A stretch of DNA of 64,000 nt from the NCBI GenBank assembly GCA_028583405.1, contig CM053256.1:15406107-15470106 (forward strand), read 5' to 3'. The notes below the pieces were generated by a model. That model ran no database searches. It saw only the letters and a list, made by a program, of their open reading frames with translations, and was not told the origin of the DNA. Positions within the stretch are counted from its first letter, which is position 1, and each line of letters starts with the position of its first letter. The position numbers were made by a program, and so were the translations under genes. Below are positions 54,722-64,000 of the stretch, one piece after another. This DNA comes from Pogonophryne albipinna (Eukaryota > Chordata > Actinopteri > Perciformes > Artedidraconidae).

Positions 54722-56633
54722 ATGCCACAGATGTCGCAAGTTTTGAGGGAGCGTGCAATTGGCATGCTGACAGCAGGAATGTCCACCAGAGCTGTTGCAC
54801 GTGAATTGAATGTTAATTTCTCTACCATAAGCTGTCTCCAAAGGCGTTTCAGAGAATTTGGCAGTACATCCAACCGGCCTCACAACGGCAGACCACGTGT
54901 AACCACACCAGCCCAGGACCTCCACATCCAGCATGTTCACCTCCAAGATCGTCTGAGACCAGCCACTCGGACAGCTGCTGCAACAATCGGTTTGCATAAC
55001 CAAAGAATTTCTGCACAAACTGTCAGAAACCATCTCAGGGAAGCTCATCTGCATGCTCGTCGTCCTCATCGTGGTCTCGACCTGACTCCGGTTCGTCGTC
55101 GTAACCGACTTGAGTGGGCAAATGCTCACATTCTATGGCGTCTGGCACGTTGGAGAGGTGTTCTCTTCACGGATGAATCCCGGTTTTCACTGTTCAGGGC
55201 AGATGGCAGACAGCGTGTGTGGCGTCGTGTGGGTGAGCGGTTTTCTGATGTCAATGTTGTGAATCGAGTGGCCCATGGTGGTGGTGGGGTTATGGTATGT
55301 TATGGACGACGAACACAGGTGCATTTTATTGATGGCATTGTGAATGCACAGAGATACCGTGACGAGATCCTGAGGCCCATTGTTGTGCCATTCATCCACG
55401 ACCATCACCTCATGTTGCAGCATGATAATGCACGGCCCCATGTTGCAAGGATCTGTACACAATTCCTGGAGGCTGAAAACATCCCAGTTCTTGCATGGCC
55501 AGCATACTCACCGGACATGTCACCCATTGAGCATGTTTGGGATGCTCTGGATCGGCGTATACGACAGCGTGTTACAGTTCCTGCCAATATCCAGCAACTT
55601 CGCACAGCCATTGAAGAGGAGTGGACCAACATTGCACACAGAGTTCCCGTTAGCCGGTAATTACAGGACTACGACCGATAAAATATGCTGAAGACCGGCA
55701 AATCTAAATCTCTCCGGTCAAAGTGTCCGTTCAAAATAATTTCCGCTTAGCGCAATACCACATCAGTTGCGCAACTTGCGCCATTTATGTGACAGACAAA
55801 AGAGTATGTGACAGACAAGAATAGTCCATTCTAATGTCTAACACATAATGTGGAGAAAGAGATGTCCTGTATGGGTTGATTGTGCGTTGATCTGTTGGTA
55901 ATGCCTCGGGGTTCCGGTGGGCATGTCAACAAATGCATAATGCTGCGCTATACTTTGCGGCCTCACCCGGTTGCTAGAGACAATTATTGTTTAGGTGCCT
56001 TTTAATAAGCAGGTAGTCATATCATTAGCTAGAACTAGTTAGATCTGATCTATATGGACATAAACGCGAGTGAAGTCTAATCTGACGGGAGAGAGAGATC
56101 AGCTGCTGCTGACGAGTCGACACGCAGCTCTGCATGATCACATGCAGCGGTGAGCGGAACAAAACACACACCAGGTTAGAATAGCACACGTAGCTATTTT
56201 AATGACCTCTCAACCTACCGTAACTAGTTATAGATATGTTTAGTTTTACTGTCGGGTCACTCATTACTGGATCCGCCAGCTGCATGATACTGACGGGCTG
56301 TCAGGAGAGGGAGAGCGCTCCATTTATTATTCCCGTGTTATTGTAAATTACCGTACACTTTTGAATAATGTAGTTAATCTACTATAATTAGTTTGTTTAA
56401 TATCGAATCATATCAATTTGTTTTAAAGCACAATAAATAACAAAGAAGACCTTTGACCGGCACTTTTCACATTTTGTCCGGAAAATTTCAACTTTAACGG
56501 ACATGTTGACCGGCGGAAAAATATTCTAACGGGAACTCTGGATCCACAGGCCACAATCAACAACCTGATCAACTCTATGCGAAGGAGATGTGTTGCACTG
56601 CGTGAGGCAAATGGTGGTCACACCAGATACTGA
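54722..56633 (+). pseudogene. Tc1 transposase, interrupted by a hAT-type insertion
   Basis: Residues 1-305 read as Tc1 transposase: an N-terminal helix-turn-helix pair (GMSTRAVARELNVNFSTI, then ISAQTVRNHL) that binds the terminal repeats, and a DDE nuclease with Asp151 (LFTDESRF), Asp235 (LQHDNARPH) and Glu270 (SPDMSPIEHVWD). The 34 residues between the last two make it DD34E. A short in-frame gap seems to follow GGGGVMV (residues 187-193). At 55639 a 902-bp element splits it; translation continues only to VPVSR. The rest, ATINNLINSMRRRCVALREA to HTRY and a TGA at 56631-56633, lies beyond the insert. Confidence 0.93.
55639..56540. mobile_element. hAT-type element, family CAGAGTTCCCGTTAG, copy 2
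   Basis: 902 bp, closely similar to 32780-33667 along its whole length (with small indels such as an extra CATGCAGCGGTGAGCGG-type segment near 56142-56160). It lies inside the Tc1 transposase. The flanks ATTGCACA (55631-55638) and GATCCACA (56541-56548) agree at 5 of 8 positions and look like a decayed 8-bp duplication. Confidence 0.9.
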
Positions 56634-57339
56634 CTGGTTTTCGGACCCCCCCAGACCCCCCCAATAAAGCAAAACTGCACGTTTCAGAGTGGCCTTTTAT
56701 TGTGGCCAGCCTAAGGCACACCTGTGCAATAATCATGCTGTCTAATCAGCATCTTGATATGCCACACCTGTGAGGTGGGATGGATTATCTCGGCAAAGGA
56801 GAAGTGCTCACTATCACAGATTTTTTCAGATTTGTGAACAATATTTGAGAGAAATGGTTATTTTGTGTATATAAAAAATGTTTTAGATCTTTGAGTTCAT
56901 CTCATGAAAAATGGGAGCAAAAACAAAAGTGTTGCATTTATATTTTTGTTCAGTGTAACATGATAATACACTAATTATATTCTTTGCAAGCTCTAGTGGG
57001 CCACATAATATGAAGTGGCGGGCCGGATTTGGCCCCCGGGCCTTGAGTTTGACACCCCTACATTAAGACAACTGGAAATGACATTGAGTCCATTGTGTAT
57101 AGAATTGTCCATATGACCTGACCATTCATATACAAAAATAGTCAATCTGCTAATGTGATCATTGTACCTGCTTCAAGACAAACTCATATGTATTCACACC
57201 TATGTGTATATGAAAAAAGCGCTTTACTGAGGTGCTGCTATTAAAAGCAGAAGTGTTCAACTGGACACCCGGTATTTTAAAAGAGAAAATCTGAAGTGGG
57301 CTGAGGCTGGTTCATGGAGTGGTAGACTGTTACAAACTC

Positions 57340-57900
57340 AGACACTTAGGAGGTAGGACCCAATTGCACGACCCGGGAGACAGAGGTAAAGTATTGGTAA
57401 AATACTTTATTTTCCAAAACAAAAAGCAAGATGAGCAAAAAATGGTCACTTTCAAATCTCTAGCTGAGATGACGAAAAAAATAAGAACAAAATGAAAATC
57501 GCTCACGTGGTGAGGAACAAAACTTAACCATAGCACGAAGAGAGCATAGACCTGACTGTGGCAAGAGATAAGACCTTCCGTGGCAAAAGACAAAAACGAA
57601 CTGACACTGAACACTGGGAGACAGGGGAATTTAAACACAGGGTAACAAGACACAGGTGGGAACAATCAGGGGCGGGGCTGACACTGATGAGCACAGGAGA
57701 CACAGAAGGGGTGACAGGTGAAAACAATCAGGAAATTAGACACACCAGGGAAACTAACGACAGACATGAAAACACAGGGGAAAAGACCAGACAATACACA
57801 GGGAGGAAAACATGACAAGGAGAACAGCAAAACACCCACTAACAGACACACAAAACTAAAAACGTGACACAACACAAGAATCGTGACATAGACAACACTC
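57340..57900. repeat. Suspected interspersed repeat
   Basis: GTAGGACCCAATTGCACGAC, then TAAAATACTTTATTTTCC, an A/G-rich middle and GACAGGTGAAAACAATCAGG. I recognise this arrangement from repeats in other fish, and its layout resembles 41995-42345. Boundaries and class remain open. Confidence 0.5.
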
Positions 57901-58528
57901 GGTGGGCTACACTCACCACAGGTGGAGTAACAGCACACTACACACACACTGCAAACAGGACATTTACTTGTGCACCAGAGTACTTTTAACAAAAGAAAAC
58001 TGTAAAGAGACCCAAGGTGAAGTGCCACCCCAGTAGACTGGCACCCAGCTCACACAATATTCGTCAAAATCAAGAAATCAGTGTAGCAAAATAGCAGTAT
58101 GAAAACAGGGATTATCCGGGCTCACCATGCTGAATATAAAAACAATACATGTTGATGTAATGACCCAACTCAACAGTTCTGGTATGGTGCATCAACACAC
58201 GAGATCCCCCAAAATGGAGAACAACACATGGAGTTCCAACACACACAATGCTCAGCGAACACCTCACATCAAAGTTAGAACAGAAGGCAGTGAACTATGC
58301 CGTGTAAAAAGGATGACTTTTGCAATTTAGCTGATCAGTTCAACTACATACCTGTAACATCAGCCATGAGATGGGCAAACAGAGTGCAGACAGGCCAAAC
58401 GGTGCCTTAAATAATCTGCCCTAATTAGGGAGTTGGTGGGGGGGAGGAGTCAGACCCTGGCTGCGTTCACTAACACTATAACTAGGGGAGCATTCCCCAA
58501 CACACATGCTCACACAGAAATACACAGC

Positions 58529-59090
58529 GGCCGTTTCTCAATCTCGAGGATACTGGCTTCCAAGCCAATATTTCAAGGATACTACGTCATCAAGTGCCGC
58601 CGAAGGACTGTTCCAATCTCCAGCATACTTGGAATTCCACCGAGGCCGCGTCCTTGGTTTGGGGGAAATTTCGAGGCTGCACATGGGTAGACTTCGCGTC
58701 CTTAAAATCCCCACAATGCTTTGCGCACGGACCAATTTCAAAAACCCTTGCGGAGAATGGCTGAACCGACGGCACACATTTAAATGTAAGTATGTAGTGG
58801 CGTAGAACATGTGTTGGTAAATATGTTACTTTGTTACAGTTGTTTGTTATCACCAAAAATGTGTTCCGTGAAAGTAAAGCAAGTTCATAATTAGATAGAC
58901 ATCGTGAGGTATTTATTTTCGGTACAGTTTATGTTGAAACCGTTAGAGAGAGTGGCACACTTGTTAGTCTGTTCCATTCTTCTTCGTTTTCCGAAGCCGT
59001 GGCTTGGAAGCATACTGGCTTCGTTTCTGAAGGAAGTGACTTGGAAGTACGCGACTACCAAGCCAGCATCCTCGCGATTGAGAAACGGCC
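58529..59090. mobile_element. Non-autonomous TIR element A (GGCCGTTTCTCAATC ends)
   Basis: 562 bp with ends GGCCGTTTCTCAATC and GATTGAGAAACGGCC. Further in, GAGGATACTGGCTTCCAAG pairs with the inverse of a CCAAGCCAGCATCCTC segment (59058-59073). It has no transposase. The right end abuts element B, leaving no readable target duplication on that side. Confidence 0.75.
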
Positions 59091-59114
59091 CGTTTCTCAA
59101 TCGCAAGTAAAACT

Positions 59115-59244
59115 GCTGCTGAGCAACTATTTCAAGTATACTACGTCATCGAGTGGCGCCGAAGGACTGTTTAAATACATGTTAAATGCCCAGCATTCTA
59201 CGCCACTCTATGACATAGTATACTTGAAATAGTTGCTCTGCAGC
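59115..59244. repeat. Foldback with about 44-bp arms
   Basis: Left arm 59115-59158 and right arm 59201-59244 pair almost fully; the shared core is CAACTATTTCAAGTATACTA. The loop is about 42 bp. Confidence 0.85.
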
Positions 59245-59922
59245 ATGTTTACTCTAAGCCCCCAGGAAGTGCGCCGGACTCAGATGAAAATATTCGTGGT
59301 GGCCAAACGGCGGTACTACACTTCCGTTTGGTTGCCAGGCCCGGAAACACTTTTTCCCATTGACTTACATGGGGAAAGAGTGGTCTGTAAATCGTTGGAT
59401 AATTTTTTTTAAACTAAATAAACTACCCAGTATGAACACTTGTATAGCCCTTATTGAAAACATTCGTTCCTCAAGTTGTAAAAATGTGCTAATAACGTTA
59501 TTCTGAGAGTTATTTCCCTCTGCATTATGAACGTGCATCTAACCCACGGGACCGCGCCGCCCGGCACGTTCATGTTACGTGTCCCGACCAATCAGAGCAC
59601 ACTGTGCTCACAGCCGTTAAAGACAGAGAGTGAAATTCAGTGAATACAATACACGTAGTTTACAGAGATGCTGTATGAGAAACCAATGTGAGTTGTGTTT
59701 ATCTTTACCCATGGATGCACAATAAGAACGGACCCATATCGTCTTTCTGCCATCCCACGGAGCTGTAATAATGGATATTGCACGTTTGCTGTAATTCATT
59801 ATTATACTACATGGGCTGTATGATTTAAATCTTGAACCGTAAATGTTGTATTAAATAAAGTTAATATCACCGACGTTATTAACGTCCCTGTAGCTTTGTA
59901 TTGCACTAAGAAGCTTATTGCA

Positions 59923-59925
<3 letters not shown>

Positions 59926-59957
<32 letters not shown>
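59926..59957. repeat. (AT)n microsatellite within an imperfect palindrome
   Basis: AT run of about 16 units, flanked by TTATTGCACTGTATA on the left and TACAGTGCAATAATT on the right, so the whole block (59916-60009) can fold back. Confidence 0.85.
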
Positions 59958-59960
<3 letters not shown>

Positions 59961-60434
59961 TACATACATACATACAGTGCAATAATTATTTCATGCTAAA
60001 TGAAGCTCTGTTGGATATCACTAGATCCTGTTACAGCGTAATATAAGTACATAACGATTGATGTGTACATTAGCATAATTACTAGCTAGCCGCTAGCTGC
60101 TAACTGCCGCCTCGTTAATATCAAATCCATCATAATAACAAATCATTACCATGCTGTCATGAACATGCGGTGCTGTTACGTGTACGCAAATTGACGTGCT
60201 TGATGTGAACGAGCATTTTGGTTAAAGTTGCGCATGCGCTATGAGCGCACATACAGTACGGGTACTTCTCAGGCATGCCGGGTAATCTGTGACGTTTCGC
60301 TCTCTCAAAGGTTGGGCCATTTTATCATCATGCGCCAATGAGCAACTCTCATAGGAATGAATGAGGCCCCGCCTCCCATGCTGTATCCAGTTCTTATTAT
60401 ACATCCATGGTTTACTCGCGATTGAGAAACGACC

Positions 60435-63364
60435 TCTGTATATCCTGACCTAAGGCAATCACATGTTCAAAAGTTTTATATCAAAAATACATTTTGTTGC
60501 GTCTCATGTTCTACAAACAACCACAAGGGCAAAGTAAAGTGACAACCAAATGACTGTGTTTATGAATCTTTTCTTTTTTTTTCTCAGTAGGAATGAATGC
60601 GTTTCATCTACACACCATAAAGCCTCTCCTCCCTTCCTCTTGTCATCGTTTAACAATTCACCCTTTGGTACGATTTACATGGTGAGTGTGAGAGCAAAGG
60701 GCAGATTAAGTATTTTGTTGCAAACTGTCATTGATGTGGACCCATATTTCAAGCAGCCTTCAAACCACACATCATGGTACAAAGTGTTATAGATTCTGAA
60801 ACTTGATGCAGTGTATACGATAAAACGTAAGCCTCAATGCAAGGGTAACCTTTGTTTGTGTACATTTCACAGCAGTAAGGGGAACAAATTGGTGCTGCAT
60901 ACATGAAATAAACGACAATGGCTGCTTCAACTCAGAATCCAGACGGAGAATATTCAATCGTTGTTAAAGACACACACACACACGCACACACACACTTAAA
61001 CACACACACGCATGCAGGCCTAGCCGTGCCTAAAGCAACACAAGTGGCTCCAACCTCAGCCTTCAAAAGTCGCTCCAGACTTCTGTTGTCATTCCATAAG
61101 TCATCCACCACAAATTAAATGTTCTGTGTCAGTGATTTATTCTGTGAAGAAAAAATCATAAAAATAAAGATCTCAGTTTGAGTTCAAGGGCTTCTAAAGT
61201 CTCTTAAGTTGTATTTTCGTATTCTGAGAAATCACAGAACAATGTGTCACTGAAAATCCAGATTTTTTGTATTTTATCATGGTAAAGTTGTTAAAGTTGA
61301 ACTTTTTTATATCCTGGGTCTTTGTTATAGACAGAACGTTTTTTTGTGCTGCAGCCACTTGTCATTTAGACTCATACAACAGGTGGATTTTACATTTCTA
61401 CATTTTGTGTAACTGAGTTAGTAATTAAATATCTTCAAAGCCTACCATTTACTCAACTGTCCACACCTATTCATTCGCGGCAGAAAGAGTCTTTATATGA
61501 CTGCTGTACTTGAATACGATGTGATGTCAAATAAAATAAGACTAGAAATGTTTTTAACTGTTTGTCATGTGACTAGTTCAAAAGAAAGTGGGGCTCATCA
61601 TTGACCATAGAAATAGAATGAGTTTGCCTGATACAACAGTAAACTGTGCTACCATCCTGCTACATTAATTGTACCCCTTATTACGCCACTACTTACTATA
61701 GAACTCACTAATTTTACACAAAACATGTGAACATGTATTTAAAATAGATTTCAAAGTATTTGAAAATAAAACAGACTCATGAAGTAAACTCAAAGGTGAG
61801 CTGAGGTGACCATGAAGTAAGATGGTGAGAAGTGTTTCCACATATGTGTTTGATTTGTGTCTCTCCATGTGTGTGTTTCAGACACCAATGTTGAAATCCG
61901 TCATTCGGTCACCCTCCAAAGATTCAGTGTGAGACAAACAGGCCGTCCTGCCAAGACACTGATGTAAACGACCGGGAAGCTTTTAGACGGCAACCAAACC
62001 ACTTTTCACAACGTGTTCAAGGGAGCTAGGGGAATTCTCCAAAAGTAAAACTTGTCCACAGTGACATGAAAGTACCATTTAAGGTTTCCATCATCTTCTC
62101 TGTTTATTCCATCAGAATGTACGCGGGCTGTGTTTAACAGACTGCTAAAATGACCCAAATGACTACATCTGAAAACCATCACAATGAATAGATATTCCTT
62201 GTGCAAAACAAAATTGCAAAATGATCTTGCTTTCATTTTATATTTGTATTTATTTGTAAAAAATAAAGCCACAAGTATACAATGTGTTGCTATAGTAACC
62301 TGCCTGAAAGATGATCATCACATGCTCACACAAGACTGACAGGGAAAAAGACAGTTTGTTCTTTTAATCACTTTATCCGACGACTGGCAAGGTGATTAGC
62401 TCCAAATCTGTCTGTGTCTCTGGCAGCCTGCGTGTCTGCTGTGCATAGTGGAGTACCAAATGTTAAGTAAACATCAGAGGTTAGCAATATCCTGATGTGA
62501 CACCATGTCCACAGTCACGCATATAAACTTTTAAGGGTCGATCAAAACCGTTATATACATTTAAATGCATACTTTTTTCCTCTTTTCCACACTGAGTCAA
62601 CTTATTCACCCAATTACAGATCAAAAAATTATGATAAAAAAGGAAAAAGTGATAATATTGCAGATTAAATTGCAGAAACGATTGTGTTGTGCATGTTATG
62701 TTCTGATATGTGATTATATAAATATTATTTGATACAACGATATTCTCAAAACCTAAATTAGCCAGGGTGTTTCTGTGTTTTTGTTGTGATATTAGCCACT
62801 TCAATAAAAAAATCATAAATACACACATGTACTTGTAGACATGCTTGCAATTAAACTAATTATGGCTCAAATGGATTTAGTTTTGTCTGTCTTAACAATT
62901 GAGGTATTGATAAATAGGATCTGTGCTTAACTATAGTTGATTCCCAGTTATTACTTGTTCTTATTCAGAGGTTATTTCCAAACTTTAAGTGTAGCTCAGA
63001 CACACACAGCAGTAATTTAATCTTAAGTCAATCATGGAGAACAGGAAGGATTTTTAATATTTAAGTGCAACCACAGGTCTGCATGAGGTATACTATAAGA
63101 ACAGTGTGTCCAAAGCTTTAAGGTGGAGTCGTGAGAAATGGTTAGGACTCTCGAGGTGGTTTTCTCAACACCCATCTGACTCATATTATTTAATATTTCC
63201 AGCTACTTGCACGCGACAATTTGCGGCTTACAGCTCCCTATCTAAGCCGACTTTTCATCGAGAGTGAGATAAAAGCGTTTGCGCAAGTGATCACTACAAA
63301 TAGTGCACTAAATCCTGAGAGGGTATATTCATAATCTCAGTCAGCTCAGAATTTCATTAAATTT
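60435..63364. other. Intergenic DNA, no gene recognised
   Basis: About 2.9 kb of AT-rich sequence. It has a short CA-rich patch at about 60970-61012. Open frames (60550-60792, 62006-62272, 62481-62828) have no recognised domains. Confidence 0.45.
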
Positions 63365-63367
63365 CAT

Positions 63368-63648
<281 letters not shown>

Positions 63649-64000
63649 CGTGAATGTGCATCATTAACCTGCCTCATAATAAACCTTCCTCTTTACAGAT
63701 AAAAATCCACCTACATGCAAAGTGGTTTATTCCTAGAAATGGATGTTGTTTATAAACTCTGATATGAAAATTACGCTGTGTCTATTTATAGAGTTCTGGA
63801 AAGCTGATCAAACTTCCCCCCGGGACTTTCTCCGGGAAGCTGCGGCTCAAAGGATGCAAATGACAGCAAATGAGGCTTCACATCAGAACGGAAGACACTC
63901 ACACATCCCCACACACAGAGGTATCAGCAGTATTGGAAGTATACGTTTCATGTTTCCAAATAGTAGAGGTCAAAGGCCTACAGGGGACATGTGAGTGACA
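63649..64000. other. Right end of window, no gene recognised
   Basis: The open frame at 63743-63994 has no known domain. The sequence CCCCCCGGGACTTTCTCCGG looks GC-rich by local standards, but nothing is supported. Confidence 0.4.

Larger units (their letters stand above)
59091..60434. mobile_element. TIR element B of the same family, abutting element A
   Basis: Begins CGTTTCTCAATCGC directly after element A and ends GCGATTGAGAAACGACC at 60434. The interior holds a 44-bp-arm foldback (59115-59244), a fragment shared with the 21645 element (59660-59694), and an (AT)n tract (59926-59957). It is a mosaic rather than a clean copy. Confidence 0.55.

Noticed and set aside
54710..55129. 139-residue minus-strand frame
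   Set aside because: Antisense shadow of the Tc1 transposase.
63743..63994. Possible exon of a neighbouring gene such as a collectin (colec10) expected near tnfrsf11b by synteny
   Set aside because: No Gly-X-Y repeat or lectin motif is visible here or anywhere else in the window.

Overview
The window is a piece of a teleost fish nuclear genome. The evidence is an osteoprotegerin-like gene with vertebrate exon structure, several repeat families I know from bony fish (L2/Maui-like LINE tails, DIRS1, Tc1 with DD34E, hAT and Harbinger-type MITEs), long dinucleotide microsatellites and AT-rich intergenic DNA. The species cannot be fixed from the sequence alone.

Host gene. The only host protein-coding gene I can support is the 5' half of TNFRSF11B (osteoprotegerin) on the minus strand. 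Exon 1 is at about 11844-11891 with a TATA-like box at 11945-11952, exon 2 is at 3796-4023 and exon 3 at 3116-3260. The three exons join in frame and encode a signal peptide and the first two TNFR cysteine-rich domains. The later exons were not found and probably lie beyond position 1. The gene would be secreted and act as a decoy receptor for RANKL/TRAIL-type ligands. No second host gene was recognised between 12 and 64 kb.

Mobile elements. (a) 15998-21588: a DIRS tyrosine-recombinase retrotransposon on the minus strand with both termini, GTT ends and an internal complementary region. Its gag and recombinase frames are open. Its RT has lost the fingers region to foreign sequence and is frameshifted before RNase H. 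(b) 24900-30042: inverted arms enclosing foldback/MITE sequence and a CR1/L2/Jockey-like LINE (26220 to about 29300, minus) with one stop and one frameshift. (c) 31077-32466: a hAT-type element with an 8-bp TSD and a 45-bp minisatellite. (d) 32780-33667 and 55639-56540: two copies of one 0.9-kb hAT-type family. (e) 36675-37443: 3' end of an L2-like LINE. (f) 45723-46051 and 46835-47158: two Harbinger-type MITEs with TTA duplications. (g) 53246-57060: a three-level nest, a hAT remnant containing a Tc1 transposon that itself contains two further hAT-type elements, with readable target duplications at each level. (h) 58529-60434: abutting elements of one TIR family.

The rest is single-copy-looking, AT-rich DNA with LINE tails and microsatellites. 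Long stretches (about 37.5-42, 42.4-45.1, 48.2-51.6 and 60.5-63.3 kb) show no gene or element that I can support. I found no CRISPR array, operon, rRNA or tRNA. The most unusual things are the nested transposon stack, the foreign segment with intron-like signals inside the DIRS RT, and the osteoprotegerin intron that splits the region encoded by one exon in mammals.
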